A stretch of DNA of 64,000 bases, taken from Hypomesus transpacificus. Taxonomy: Eukaryota > Chordata > Actinopteri > Osmeriformes > Osmeridae. The DNA lies in the NCBI RefSeq assembly GCF_021917145.1, contig NW_025813746.1:47501-111500 (forward strand). The letters run 5' to 3'. The notes under the pieces are model-generated. The model saw only the letters and a list, made by a program, of their open reading frames with translations. It had not been told where the DNA came from and did no database searches. The position numbers and the translations under genes are program-made. Of this stretch, positions 1-18,402 are shown piece after piece; positions within the stretch are counted from its first letter, which is position 1, and each line of letters opens with the position of its first letter.

Positions 1-2
1 CG

Positions 3-65
3 GGGAACAACAACGGCACCTCCGTGGAGGACGGACAGATCCCGGAGGTCATCTTCTACACCTAG
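3..65 (+). CDS. C-terminal end of an unrecognised gene
   Basis: An open frame runs in from the left edge and ends VEDGQIPEVIFYT followed by a TAG stop at 63-65. Only 20 residues are visible and I do not recognise the protein. The reading is favoured by sensible codon content and by a downstream region that looks like a 3' UTR with clustered AATAAA signals on the same strand. The gene body lies outside the window. It would be convergent with eef2, which ends near 2.1 kb on the other strand. I can infer nothing about function from this fragment. Confidence 0.5.
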   Translation, partial: GNNNGTSVEDGQIPEVIFYT

Positions 66-885
66 GCCGCGACCTCCGACCTCTCGCCCCCCACCTCAGA
101 CAGCCAATCGCTGAGGAGGGGGGGGGCTCTTCTGGAAACGTTCTCTCTCTCTTTCTCTCTCTCCGCCCCGCCTTGAGGGGATCTCTGATGAGTCATGGTG
201 GGATAGGTGGCCCCTTCACACCCGTCCTGTCGCATTAGATCAGAGATTACCCAGAAGGCCGTGCGGCGAGGCAGCATGTTTAGGGGGTTTGGAGAAAAGG
301 TCTTAGCTGAGTCAGGCCGTGTAAGAAAATGACATCAGACATCTGTATCACGTTCATCCTCCAGGAAGCCATGACACCTAACTACATTAGCATTCTGCTG
401 TCTGAGCCTGACTCCCCTCTGCTCCCCTGGAGGGAGCTTTGTTCTAGCTGCGTGGCGTGCTCTGGTTCCTGGTCGCCTGGTTCTGTTTTCTGGTTCTAGG
501 AGGCCTGGGTTGTTGGGTCTCTTGGTTCTTTGTGGCCTGGTGTTTGGACCTCTTCTTTCTGGGTGGCCTGGTTCTAGGATCTGCTGGTTCTAGGGCCTCC
601 TGGTTCTAGGGGGTGCTGGTTCCTGCAGGTCCTAGGGACTTGTTCTTCCCCAGACTGGTGGAGAAGGCCGATCCATTCATATGTAAATAAATGAGTTGCA
701 AAAGCAATGCAAGCTGAGCTGTAGGAGATGGTCTCTCACCCTCATAGAGACCACGTATTTGATTTGCACTGATGCACTTTGGCGGGTCGAGGGCAATCGC
801 TCAAAATGAGTAAAAAAAAAAAAAAAAAAAAAGGTTTCTGATATTAAATTTGCTATTTCTGTGTTTAATAAATAATAAAAGGAAC
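66..885 (+). other. probable 3' UTR of the left-edge gene
   Basis: The stretch is non-coding. It includes a degenerate CTGGTTCT-rich repeat (about 463-620), a 20-A run near 811-832, and AATAAA signals at 686-691, 867-872 and 874-879. This fits a + strand 3' UTR ending near 700 or 890. The A-run could instead be a retroposon tail. From about 890 to 1,630 I see only short CA/TG tracts and no gene. Confidence 0.4.
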
Positions 886-1648
886 TTCTTCTCATCTAAA
901 TTAAATTCTACGAATTGAATGTATCAATATGGTGACGATGTCGGTGCTGATGGATTAGCAAGAGAAGTAAGAGAGCCTTACTGCAGGAACTCACTTTATA
1001 AAGACTTTCCTTATCGAGGGACACGGGTCAGTATGATCAGAAAGCCATGTTTGAACTTTGACCTCACTCAGATCGACCGCATGGTCCTCCATGTTTGAGC
1101 CTTGACCACGACCACATGGTCCAGCCCGTTTAAACTTTGACCTCACACAGACCGACATGGTGAGTGGCTCGCATGGGTTCATCCAACGGCACCACTACAA
1201 CCTGACCACAGCGGTCAAGTGTGGTCGACCAGGGTGGGGACTCGTTCACTTATTTGCATGTTTGCCAAACAACCTGTCCTTTGGGGGTCAAGTTAAATGG
1301 TTCTGTTTGTCTAAGCTGGTGTGGTTTGTTTCAAAAGGTACAACACGACTGTTTAACTGACGTATCATGCTAGGATTCTGTCTATAGTGACCCCCACTCT
1401 GGCTTATCTGTCCATTGTAAATAAATGGTTCAATGATGTTTGTGTGTGTGTGGTTTCTGCACCCTTCCATTTGGTAAGTGACAAGCATGCAAAGATGACT
1501 GTACACACAGATCTGTTCATCATCATTACTCTATATACACACACACAGTGCAGATGGGGGCATACATAGCAAATGATATCAACGTGGTTTGTGCACAAGA
1601 CAACTTTACCAGGTCGAATGTGAAGAGAGCTTAGCCCCCATTTTATGG

Positions 1649-1654
1649 TTTATT
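1649..1654 (-). promoter_or_regulatory. eef2: candidate eef2 polyadenylation signal
   Basis: The + strand TTTATT reads AATAAA on the minus strand, about 460 nt beyond the eef2 stop codon. That is a plausible 3' UTR length for eef2. No better minus-strand AATAAA was found nearer to the stop. Confidence 0.35.
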
Positions 1655-2111
1655 ATCATTCAACACCCCTAGACATGACAACCCCAAACCATCTTCTTTC
1701 AACACAAGATGTTTAACACACGTCGTGTGATTGTTCCCCATTTTAAAATGTTAGGTACTTAAAACCAATTTAAGTTTATCAATCATACTTTTGGTTTGTC
1801 TCACATGTAATATTCACTTAAATAACACTTTAGTAACGGTGTCCTATTGGTCTACATTTCAAACACTTGTCCCCCCAATTTAAAAAATTCATTACATTAC
1901 ATGTAATTGTTTCTTAAATTGCTTAATTCCAATGTTTTTTTTCTTCCAAGGCCTCATCATTGTAAGGCCTTGTCAAATGTTTTTTGGTCCCCACTGTCCT
2001 ATCCTGGGCCATATCTTGGAGCGTCGTGATTGGTGGTGGGTGAGGGGGGGTGGGAAGCCGGAGCCAGGTGATTGGAGGAGGAAGGAGAGGGGGGCGGGAC
2101 AGGTGGTTCTT

Positions 2112-8899
<6,788 letters not shown>

Positions 8900-8983
8900 T
8901 TTGACGGATGGTTGTAGATTTTCTTTAAGGAGAGGGAAACTGGATATTAACACCGCCCAATACCACCATCTCACGGGGCACTG

Positions 8984-9030
8984 GGAGAGAAGAGAAAGTC
9001 GACGTCACGTGGCACGTTTTTAAAGCGGAG
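8984..9030 (-). promoter_or_regulatory. eef2: eef2 core promoter with TOP start site
   Basis: On the minus strand CTTTCTCTTCTCTCCC begins at 8998, a C followed by a pyrimidine run. This is the 5' terminal oligopyrimidine (TOP) signature expected for eef2, whose translation is under mTOR control. It lies about 100 nt upstream of the ATG. TTTAAAAA (9024-9017) is 20-26 nt upstream of that start and could act as a TATA-like box. GACGTCACGTG (9001-9011) overlaps CRE-like and E-box motifs. Confidence 0.7.
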
Positions 9031-9110
9031 GCGTGCTCATGCGCGTAACAACACTTCTTTTGGAGGAAGGCAAAAGCCAGATGAGTTCATTGCTGTGGTA
9101 AAAGTTTAAC

Positions 9111-9248
9111 ATGAGCGGGAAGAAAGTCCATGATATAGATACTATGTTAACACAGAAACACGGATGGGATGGAGGTGAACAAGGTGAGGCAGGTGCAAAC
9201 TTAAGTCGTGTTAGGCCTTATCAGAAAGACAATCATTTCAGGCACTAG
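9111..9248 (+). CDS. 45-codon ORF divergent from eef2; possible first exon
   Basis: An ATG at 9111 opens a 45-residue frame beginning MSGKKVHDIDTMLTQKHGWD and ending at TAG 9246-9248. An in-frame GTGAGG donor-like site follows codon 24 (GGTGAA CAA G|GTGAGG), so it may be the first coding exon of a longer gene. It starts 113 bp from the inferred eef2 start site on the opposite strand, a bidirectional-promoter arrangement. I do not recognise the peptide and found no matching downstream exon. It could be a chance ORF in promoter-divergent RNA. Confidence 0.35.
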   Translation: MSGKKVHDIDTMLTQKHGWDGGEQGEAGANLSRVRPYQKDNHFRH

Positions 9249-9526
9249 CTCTACATGTTTTTATTTATTTGAAATAACTCCACAATGCTGATCCATAACT
9301 GTCCTGTAATTATTTTCTATTATGATATTTATGAAATTAGTAACCAATGTTAAGGGGAAAAAATCGATATTTATAGACATAGGTTCCTGGAAAACTATTG
9401 TCCTGGTGGTATTTTCGTTCGAACTTTAATTTCAGCGCAGCTGATGCCAATAATTAGCTGTAGTAGTTAGTCATCTTGGTTTTAACGGGTTTAGCACGCT
9501 GACAATCTCAACTGTGGAGGTATTGG

Positions 9527-9674
9527 CAGGGGCGTGTTCAGGGAGTGGCCTAGGGTGGCACGGGCCACCCCTGAAATCTGATTGGCCACCCCAATATATG
9601 ATTGGCTATATGCCCAGTCAGAGGTGGGCCACCCCTGGTGCCACCCCTATCAAAAATGTCTGGACACACCGCTG
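9527..9674. mobile_element. 148-bp non-autonomous hAT-like element
   Basis: It is flanked by the perfect 8-bp direct repeat GGTATTGG (9519-9526 and 9675-9682). The ends are inverted: CAGGGGCGTGTTCAG at the left and the complement of CAGCGGTGTGTCCAG at the right. The interior is rich in GGCCACCCC in both orientations. There is no ORF. A recent insertion is implied by the intact target duplication. Confidence 0.88.
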
Positions 9675-10871
9675 GGTATTGGTACAGCTGTCTCCTTGCA
9701 AGACATTGACGTATATTCTTATTTTAAAGCTTGGTCCTTTGTGTTTTTATGTAATATTACGTGTGCTATTGGTCTGTATCTGTGGACCTTGAGTCTGTAA
9801 ATAAAGTTTGATTTGAATTGAAAATTGCCTTTTCATTCAAATTAACGTAGCCTACATTTTTACTGTTCAAAAACGTCCAGATTCACCTCAAACACGTCTA
9901 AACGTGGAGCAGCATTTGTTTGGAGCTACACAGTTGTGATGAGAGCCTCTACTGGTACATGGGAGAATGGGTTGCCATGGTTGCAACGAGGTATATCATG
10001 TTGCTGGTATTGCCTCTCTGATGCATGGTGTTTTATAGTTCATCTTGCACTACTAAGAGACTTTGATGGCCTCTAGGTGGCAGTCTTGATCTTCATGAAT
10101 AGCAAGTAGTTGGAGAGACCAATACTTGGTGTTGTCAGTGCTAAAGAGACCATAAAAGATTGCAAGAACTCGCATTTCTGTGATGAACAATAGCCGTACA
10201 CCAATGTTTAATTATCTCGTTCGGTTATTTCCTTGTAAAACCGGTTTAATTCTGCTGAGTGACATTTATGCTGTCAGTGAACCGACTTTGGTTGAATCCG
10301 TACTATATATACTTATTTGATACCCGACAGATAGCTTATCTTTAGGCTGTCTGGATGCATTCAGAGTTTCCATGGCTGAAACGAAGTATTTTCCCATAAA
10401 TCCATGATGTTAGTCTGCTCCAATGAAAACAGGTGGAATTCCATGTTCCTCCCAATCACGCGCCGTTCCCGAGTAGTCTAGTAGTGAATGCGGGAGAAAC
10501 TGCGCTGTTAAAGTTAAAAACGAACAATTCAAAGAAAACAAATAACTGCGTATCTTTTAAATAACGTGGGCGTGCTGATGAGGATATTGAACAGAGCCTA
10601 ACTTTAGCCCTGGAGTAATACAGCAGGAGTGCAAAGGCTGTTCAGAGGAGACGGAAGCAGTGTAATTAAGTGTGTAATCGCGTAGCTACAAAGTTGCCCC
10701 ACCATACCTACCCGCCGGATACGTTTCTTTGGGGCAACTTACAGCGATGGATCACTGGAATTTAGGGTTTTGAGACTCGCCGATTTTGCTTATTGTAGAT
10801 TACTTGACCGTTTGGAATCGTCGGAAACCTCCTCTGTGTATATTTTTTACAGACGGATAAGAACGACGGTC

Positions 10872-11290
10872 ATGCCAGCGAAAACAAAGTACAACCTAGT
10901 TGATGATGGCCATGATTTGAGAATTCCATTGCATAACGAGGAAGCATTCCAGCATGGGATCAACTTCGAAGCAAAGGTAGCCTACATTTCTTTCATGTTA
11001 CTATATTCGTCAATATGCTACTACAGCCCATACTACACCATGTATATCCTACAACTCGAAAATTAGTCGTGATCTTATTTGCTGTTAACTTTGCAAATCA
11101 GAGGGTTTGAATCCGGCGTGCTCATAACTATTGTAGGAATAATCGCATCACAATCGCTTTTTGTGTTTTTATTTCCACAAATGATTGAGAGACGTTGTCC
11201 CTTTTGTGTTGTGAATAGTATATTGGCAGTCTGGACGTGGCACGGCCGAACAGCAGAGTGGAAATCGTGGCTGCGATGAGGAGAATACGG
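10872..11290 (+). CDS. nos1ap: NOS1AP (CAPON), first two coding exons only
   Basis: Exon 1 (10872-10976, 35 codons) encodes [20 protein letters not shown] and continues to FEAK; exon 2 (11219-11290, 24 codons) encodes [20 protein letters not shown] and ends RRIR. Both match the highly conserved N-terminus and start of the PTB domain of NOS1AP, an adaptor that links neuronal NO synthase to partners such as Dexras1 and Scribble. Both exons are phase 0 with donors GTAGCC and GTGAGT. The next expected exon (YEFKAKNIKKKK in the family) was not found in the 6 kb before the assembly gap. NOS1AP genes have very long introns, so the rest may lie beyond the gap or on another scaffold. Confidence 0.93.
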
Positions 11291-13903
11291 GTGAGTATTC
11301 TCCTTCAAAACAACAACAATAACGTGATCGAGGCTACTTTTTAAGATTGTAAACGATCGCAAATCTTAGCAGTGCATGTTCAGCAGGCGGTTTACGTCTT
11401 CCATCCTAGCGCTTGTCTGTGATACACATGAAGGAGCCAGTACAATTATCCACAAAAGCGCTTGTCTTCAGAACAGTTCAGTGCCCTAACAGCCACCTTG
11501 GTAGCAGGCAGCCCAGACCAGGGTGACATATATACAGGGAGACAACAGTCCCTAGTTGTCTATATACATATATATGTCTATATATACATATAGACAACTA
11601 ATCCTAGCTGGTTATGAGTTCGTAGTGGACCATGAGAGCGCGATGTATCTTGTAGTTTAATGTGTTCACCGAGTGTTTACTGAGCTGGTGCCCCGTCCCT
11701 TGAGGATCGCCCATGGTCCGACAGGGATCAAGGAAATGTGGACAACGGTGCTTTGAAGCGGTGCAGTGAAGTGTACACGCTTTCACCCCACCCCACCTCC
11801 TTCTCTCTCTCCCTATCGGTCTCTATGTCTCTCTGTCTCTCTCCCTGCGGGTGTTTTGCGTTGTTACCCAATTCATGTTCTTTTCATGTGCTCATATGAC
11901 GCCTGTTCGACTCTGGCTCTAGTTCTAAACTAGTCCAAATTACCATGAAGTGTTTATCAAAGGCATGTCTTTTCTGTTCAATGCTTAAACAGTCATGTTA
12001 ATATTTGCTCACGGTCCTCCTTGTGCAGTTTATGTTTGACTTTCATGCTGTTTATATCCATTTGTTTGTGATTGCCCTCACGTGAAAGGCAGTTTAGTGT
12101 AAACATGATCACATTACTCTCACCTCGTTTCTCTATGGGAAAGATTTGGTATTGTATGCCAGAGATCCTATTCAGTGTTCGTTACCATAATGCATCATTT
12201 CCCTAGTATCTTCAGCTTCCTCCTCCCTGAGGTATCGCAACGAAACACTTGGTGCTTCTTGTCGTTGAACCCCAGACACGCTAGCCCTAAACCCAGACAA
12301 CCAGGCCCTAACCCCAGACACGCTAGCCCTAAACCCAGACAACCAGGCCCTAACCCCAGACACGCTAGCCCTAACCACATACACCTAATGCCAGACACGC
12401 TAGCCCTAACCACATACACGCTAATGCCAGACACGCTAGCCCTAACCCCAGACATGGCAACGCCAGACACGCTAGCCCTAACCCCAGACACGCTAGCCGT
12501 AACTCCAGACACGCTAGCCGTAACCCCAGACATGCTAGCCCTAACCCCAGACACGCTAGCCGTAACCCCAGACACGCTAGCCGTAACCCCAGACACGCTA
12601 ACCCTAACCACAGACACTGCAATAGTCTATGCTGACGTACTGAAATCCTGCAGGAGCCGAAGCTAAGTGAGAATGACTCTGACCATTATCGGACAGACTT
12701 TGTGAACAGCTCATGGAAGATGAAAGTTGTTTTCATTGTGAACCTTGAAAGTGCCCATTGTGACTTCATATCTGCTCGTAGATTCCAGGGGAAACTGGTC
12801 AGCGCTGATGACTAAGCGTACATTGTGCAGACACTCTCCTTTAGTTCATACAAAAATATGTATGTTCTTGTCAGAAAAGAAACCAGACCTCAATCAGTCT
12901 CTGAAAAAAAAAAAAAAAAGAAGAATTTTTTTTTTGAGAGCATCTTGTCAGCTTCTGCCTAGCCTATATGTTTTGACTCTACAGATGAAAAGTACTTTGT
13001 AAATTGATTTTTTTTATTACTGTCTAAAAGAGTGCTGCATAAACTGTTCTGTTCAGGGGAGACATCTCCTGACTCAAAGGGATTAATGTCTCATAAATCT
13101 GCCTTGTTGGTGTTAATGACTGTTAATGAGTGCTCCTGTAGAGTGTGTGATTAGAGCTCCTGTGTTTAGCAGAAAGGCCCCAGTGATCTGTTGGATCACT
13201 TTGACATGTAGTCAACCCCCCCCCCCCCCCCATCTCTCACTACCACACACTTTGTCTACCACACACCCTCACTACCACCCACCCCATCCCACACTACCAC
13301 ACACTTTCACTACCACACATCCTAACCCTCAATACCACACATTGTCACTAAGGGCATAAGTCAATTTTGCATGTGTAAAAATACGGCCTTTCCATTTTTG
13401 CAATTTACACTCAAATGTTATTGCACATACAGTACTGTAGGTGTTGCATTAAAACGCACTTTTGTCAGTGAGAAGGTAGCTCAACCCTCATTACAACAGA
13501 ACATGTAGCTCCCCTGTGGCCTACGAATCTCTTCAACTTTATCTCAGTGATCCTCTTGTCAGGAGTTAATTACAGCAGGCTATTTAAATCGACATCAGAG
13601 CTTTGTTGGGGGACACGCATGTAGCAGAAGAGATTTGAAGGTAAGTTGGGGAGGTGTTTAGAGCTGATGTGTTGGAGCGATACGGTTTTTATCTCCAGTA
13701 ATCACGTCACTGTGATTAAGGAGGTGACACAGACACCAGGCCCTGAATGCAGCTGAACTATAGTTGGTTAGGGTTCCTCCCCACACCAACCACACCCCCC
13801 ATACCAACCACACACTCCCCCCCACACACACACTCCAACCACATACCCCCCCACACACACACCAACCACATGGCCCCTCACACACACACACACCAACCAC
13901 ATA

Positions 13904-13935
<32 letters not shown>

Positions 13936-14958
13936 CCTTACAAAGACCCGACACAAATTGACGTCTGTCCTCCTTTACACACTTATGAAAATGTGTTCTG
14001 TGTCCCGGTGTTGGAATCCTTTCGAGGGAAATACTACCACACCTTAAGCCACACCTTAAGCTTAAGCTAGCCTATAGGCTTTTAAAGGTTTAAGGTAGCT
14101 TCTAGCTAACTGTGGACACCACTGATTACCATGAGACTTTGCATATTTTGCAGAAGTAAATCGCCCATAGGTGACTAGCTACCACTGGTACCATGAAATA
14201 GGAACATCCGCGTTGTGCTGGCTGTTGTCTCCATTGGTAGCTGTGGTTAATAGTTAACCTGCTTCCACACTGGTGGTGACAGCTGAGAGGCTTGCATACA
14301 TACACAGCGTGCGCATGTGTGTATTTGCTTTGTAGGAAACTTGTGTGTGTGTGTAGTCCCTCATCAGTATTATACTGTCTGAAGTTTGACGAGAGTAGAC
14401 ATTGATTCCTTCCTTATTCCCCGAAAACAAAATCATCTCTGCCTTTTATCTGTCTGGTCCCCAGCGTCTACTTTCCTTGGTTTTCTCTTTCCTTCTCACA
14501 ATTCTCTCTCTCACTTTCACACACACTGTGCCCCGGCGATTTTATTTTTACCTGAATCCCAGGAACAGTTATAATAACACATGCAGACACACACACACGT
14601 CTGCTGTCTGCCACATTAGAGGTATCTCTTAGTGTCGGTAGTGTCAGGTTTGGCAGGGTTTTGAGGTGGTAGATGAATGAAGAAGTCCATGCAGAGGAGG
14701 GTTCCTCCTGACGCAGACAATGATGAACACATCCTGGTGCCGTGAAGTGAGTTGTCAGCAGCGTGGAGCTGCTTTCTTCTTCTGTGGGTGTCTGGTCTGA
14801 TGGATCTCCCTGCAGCCGTCAGAACACACTCCTTCTTCTTTGGTGTTACAGCGGTGAGGGCCGCCCCAAGCATCAGATGGTCACACATACTGATTATACA
14901 CACACCACACACACACACACTCACATTTAAGTTCCCCCTGCCCACACGCACACATTAT

Positions 14959-14989
<31 letters not shown>

Positions 14990-16017
14990 ACACACCCACA
15001 TATTGAATGGCCACTCCCACACCACACATGTCTGTGTTTACTGATGTCAAAGGGAGGGTGTTTAATATCTCCTTGAGGGCTGGGCATCCAGTATGAGTCA
15101 GCTGATCCTCCTCCACACATGTGGGTGCAGAATCTTCACGGTCTACAACCACTCTCATAGTCTCTCACCACTGCATATAATGAATTAGTGTGGTTGGTAT
15201 ACCACGACAGACTGAGTTAGCATACCATACCACAGACGGGTCCATTCTGCTATCCAGCATAAACACCTTTTAGACTGACTGTGATATTTTATTTCATGAA
15301 AACATGTTTTGTTTATTAGGGGAGCAAGTGTCCTACAGCTAAGGGGCATCTACACTGTTGGAATAACCATTAAAGAGAAAAAGACCATACATGTATTTGA
15401 TATGCTGTTTTCACTTTCTAGTGGGCAGACGGTATGTTAAAGGGTTACCTGTCCTGGAGCTCTGGTGCAGACGCATTCATTTGAATAACAAACATGTTTG
15501 TGGTTGTACAGTTTCAAGTTATTACAGTGTAGACGGCCTCCTACTCGGAGAAACCTTCAGCGGATCATTAAGCCGCATCCTGCAGCGAGACGCTTCACAG
15601 AATGGGGGGATCTGACTGTCAGATAAAACACTAGTAACAATGGTTGACTTGTGTGGGTTGCCATCTCTCTCTGATCTCCAAGGTCGTTTTAGATGTTTGA
15701 TTGGCTGGTTGTGTTTGTGGGAGGAGGCAGGGAGCAGATCCAGCTAATGGTGTACAGCTATAGGGTTAGGGTTTACCCCTGCATTAGGGTTAAGGTTAAC
15801 TCCATGCACTAATAGTCAACCAACAGCAACCTCATCACATCTGTCCATTCTAGCGCTGGACTGCTCTGTCCCAGAGAGAGGTGTATATCGTCATAACAGT
15901 TCATGTGCTGCGTCAGTATTTACATTAAATATGTTGAAGGAACAACTCTGATGTAACGTGAATGCCAGCATACTCTCAACGTTGCTATAACACCAAGGGG
16001 ATGTGTTGGCCTATGTA

Positions 16018-16053
<36 letters not shown>

Positions 16054-17301
16054 GGGGGGCCTGAGCATGAAGACCTTGGAGACTCAGGATATACAATGTC
16101 AACAGGCTTTTCCCAGCCCCACTTCCTCCTATGAGCTGGGCTTGTGGCCGTGTTCGCCCTGCCTGTGTGCCGCTCAGAGTGAGGAGAGTGAGCTGGCCAC
16201 AGGAAGGGCTTACACACGGGGGGAAATGGGAAAACAATGGCTCTGTAGGGGCAAGGCTTGCTATTCCCTGGCTTCTGGTGGTCGGAACGACAAACAAAGG
16301 ACGGAACATGGAGTAAACGATCCCTTCCTAAACATAGTCTTCTAACCCTGCCGCTAAGCATAGCCAGAAATTCAAACTGAACAGCCTTTGAACTGTACTC
16401 TGAACATGTACACATGAGCACCAGCTGACCTGATACTGTGCATGCAGTCATGGTTCCTCTGCAACCCCTCCATGTCTTCTTCGAAAGTCCTTCTTAGTTC
16501 AGTAACTTAACTTCCATGTGCTGTAGAATGTTCTCCATGTTCGATAACTTCTTTCGACTGGAAACGGCCCTGCCAGTGGGGGACCACCTTCCGGCCACTA
16601 GGCAATTACATCTCAGCCTGGAAGCCTGTCCTTTCTGCAGGAGAGAAGGTTAAGCCCTACAGTAGAGCAAGTTAGGCTCACAGTAGAGAGGGTTAAGCTC
16701 ACAGTAGAGAGGCTTTGGCTCTGCAGTCGGGGAAAGTAAGAGCGTGCAGAGGAGTCTCGTCTGGGACCAGCAGAGATCTCGTCAGCTAGTCTCTTTGGTC
16801 TGGCTTATGATCCTGCCATTTCTTTTGAAGCTTGTCATTCAGGGGATTAAGGCAGATAATTATTTCAGAGTCAGTGGCGTGAAAGCCATCCGCGCACACT
16901 GCTGAGATCTTGTCTCTTGGGGTTTATCTTTCCAACATGGGTGATTCAGCCTGATAAAGAGGATCTGAGCAGCGAGAACCAAGAGTCATTAAAGATGGAA
17001 ATGTGAATGTTTCACGCAGAAAAGGGCTTTGGAATGCTGTCGTGGTATCTGCTGTTTCTAACCATTGTTGCGCAATCAGTGTTGATGATGTCGTTCTGTC
17101 CCGTTGTTTTCTTCGGTCCCAGACCTTCTCCAAGTCGGTTCACCATCATTTTATGACTTTGTTTTGCGTGATGGGCTGTACAATCATAGCGCTGACAATG
17201 AGGAACAGTTTGGTGCCTTGAACGATTCAGCGTAGGGCACAATCCCACTTGATGAAGTCTCCTGATTTTACAGTTCTAATCAAACAGTGATGACAGTGGC
17301 T
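11291..17301. other. no recognisable exons; putative nos1ap intron
   Basis: It contains simple repeats: a minisatellite (12270-12612), an A/T run near 12,903-12,935, CA-rich blocks near 13,210-13,360, 13,780-13,935 and 14,880-14,998, a C28 run (14959-14986) and a TG run at 16,019-16,049. A telomere-like GGGTTAGGGTT lies near 15,765. I saw no nos1ap or nek7 exon on either strand. Confidence 0.5.
12270..12612. repeat. 21-22 bp minisatellite with telomere-like CCCTAA steps
   Basis: Around ten copies of CCAGACACGCTAGCCCTAAC and variants (GCCGTAA, ATGCTAG, ACCACATACAC) are arranged head to tail. Long ORFs on both strands here are by-products of the repeat. Several units contain CCCTAACCC, similar to the vertebrate telomere C strand, but mixed with non-telomeric sequence. 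Confidence 0.85.
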
Positions 17302-17801
17302 NNNNNNNNNNNNNNNNNNNNNNNNNNNNNNNNNNNNNNNNNNNNNNNNNNNNNNNNNNNNNNNNNNNNNNNNNNNNNNNNNNNNNNNNNNNNNNNNNNN
17401 NNNNNNNNNNNNNNNNNNNNNNNNNNNNNNNNNNNNNNNNNNNNNNNNNNNNNNNNNNNNNNNNNNNNNNNNNNNNNNNNNNNNNNNNNNNNNNNNNNNN
17501 NNNNNNNNNNNNNNNNNNNNNNNNNNNNNNNNNNNNNNNNNNNNNNNNNNNNNNNNNNNNNNNNNNNNNNNNNNNNNNNNNNNNNNNNNNNNNNNNNNNN
17601 NNNNNNNNNNNNNNNNNNNNNNNNNNNNNNNNNNNNNNNNNNNNNNNNNNNNNNNNNNNNNNNNNNNNNNNNNNNNNNNNNNNNNNNNNNNNNNNNNNNN
17701 NNNNNNNNNNNNNNNNNNNNNNNNNNNNNNNNNNNNNNNNNNNNNNNNNNNNNNNNNNNNNNNNNNNNNNNNNNNNNNNNNNNNNNNNNNNNNNNNNNNN
17801 N
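17302..17801. other. assembly gap of exactly 500 N
   Basis: A round-number run of N is the usual placeholder for a scaffold join of unknown size. To the left lies the 5' end of nos1ap and to the right the 3' end of nek7, with neither gene's missing exons in the window. Distance and orientation across it should not be trusted. Confidence 0.95.
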
Positions 17802-18361
17802 AGAGAGAGAGAGAGAGAGAGAACAGCTGGTGGTAAGCTGGTAGCCCCAGTCACCATGACTGTCTGTGGTATCTGTTCCACACCAGGAAGAGAACCCCCC
17901 CCATCTCTACCTCCCCTTACTCCACACTGCAGACCCCCCCCCCCCAAACACACACACACACACAGTCTCAGGCTGCCTGCATTTCTTTCCCCGAGAAAAT
18001 CTCATTGCTCACTGCTCCAGCCAACTGAGACATTCCCCTTCCCTACTCCTCCCTCTCTTTCTCTCTCCACCTCTCTTTCTCTCTCTCTCCTTTTCCGTCT
18101 CTCCCCCTCTCCCCTTCCTCACTAAGTTATAATAGAGGCAGCAGCAATGGTCAACTGGAGGAAAACAAACAAGCATAGCTTAAAGAAGAAACTTTCACAG
18201 CTTCTCTGTTTTGGTTGAGTGGGATTGCAAACCACCACTTATCCTCCACACACACACACACAAAGTAACATGTATCTCTTCTCTCCTCTCCTACCCTCTC
18301 CTACCCTCTCTCCCCTCTCCTCCCCTTTCTCCTCCCTACTCTCCTACCCTCTCTCCTCTCT

Positions 18362-18401
<40 letters not shown>

Positions 18402-18402
18402 G

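Noticed and set aside
12270..12612. Interstitial telomere
   Set aside because: CCCTAA steps are interrupted by non-telomeric CAGACACGCTAG in every unit, so there is no pure telomeric tract.
12195..12666. ORFs of 140-163 codons on both strands
   Set aside because: Both come from the 21-22 bp minisatellite, and coding on both strands at once is a repeat artefact.
17276..17959. Long ORFs on both strands across the N run
   Set aside because: They consist almost wholly of unknown residues created by the 500-N gap.
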